From: JAFGBM01 sp964564915
GTDB taxonomy: Bacteria > Actinomycetota > Actinomycetes > Actinomycetales > Demequinaceae
Direction of reading: 5' to 3'
Assembly: GCA_964564915.1 (NCBI GenBank)
Contig: CAZMCU010000053.1
Location: 1 to 8,569, forward strand
Length of the DNA: 8,569 nt
Numbering within the stretch: position 1 is the stretch's first letter; every line of letters begins with the position of its first letter. Below, piece after piece: positions 8,527-8,569 of this stretch. The position numbers and the translations under genes were made by a program. The notes beneath the pieces were generated by a model that was not told the DNA's origin, made no database searches, and saw nothing but the letters and a program-made list of their open reading frames with translations.

Positions 8527-8569
8527 GGCGGGAGGGGTGACGTGGCGTTCGAGCCGCGCCGCGTCGGCG

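Overview
The window is GC-rich bacterial DNA, with G or C at most third codon positions and three GTG starts among five genes. The gene content points to an actinobacterium (Actinomycetota, probably class Actinomycetia). The topoisomerase IV subunits read like the ParC/ParE of Streptomyces and its relatives, and a DUF5998 gene, a family I know only from actinobacteria, lies beside parC. A run of exactly 100 N shows that this is a draft or metagenome scaffold. Everything recognised is chromosomal housekeeping; I see no mobile element, CRISPR array, RNA gene or toxin-antitoxin pair.

Layout, left to right: (1) 1-1148, minus: an alkaline phosphatase/nucleotide pyrophosphatase family hydrolase whose 3' end lies just off the left edge. 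(2) 1145-1711, minus: a DUF5998 gene overlapping the hydrolase by the 4-base GTGA, so the two form a translationally coupled pair. (3) 1712-1919: a divergent intergenic region. (4) 1920-4373, plus: parC, topoisomerase IV subunit A, with a clear Shine-Dalgarno sequence. (5) A 31-base convergent gap, with a small hairpin that overlaps the next stop codon. (6) 4405-6264, minus: ilvD, dihydroxy-acid dehydratase. (7) 6289-6388: the 100-N scaffold gap. (8) 6412-8514, minus: parE, topoisomerase IV subunit B. (9) 8515-8569: the start of the region upstream of parE.

ParC and ParE are expected to assemble into the A2B2 topoisomerase IV that unlinks daughter chromosomes. They are encoded on opposite strands with ilvD between them, so they are not one operon. 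IlvD catalyses the third common step of isoleucine and valine synthesis and has no evident functional link to the topoisomerase. The DUF5998/hydrolase pair is unassigned.

No dramatic undescribed system is visible. The points most worth a second look are: the 5' ends of ilvD and parE, where a TANNNT hexamer sits exactly 6 bases before the start codon (leaderless mRNA geometry), with a weaker version at DUF5998; a Gln at the quinolone-resistance Ser83-equivalent position of ParC; the conserved Cys/His patch of the uncharacterised DUF5998 protein; and the unresolved gap next to the ilvD promoter.
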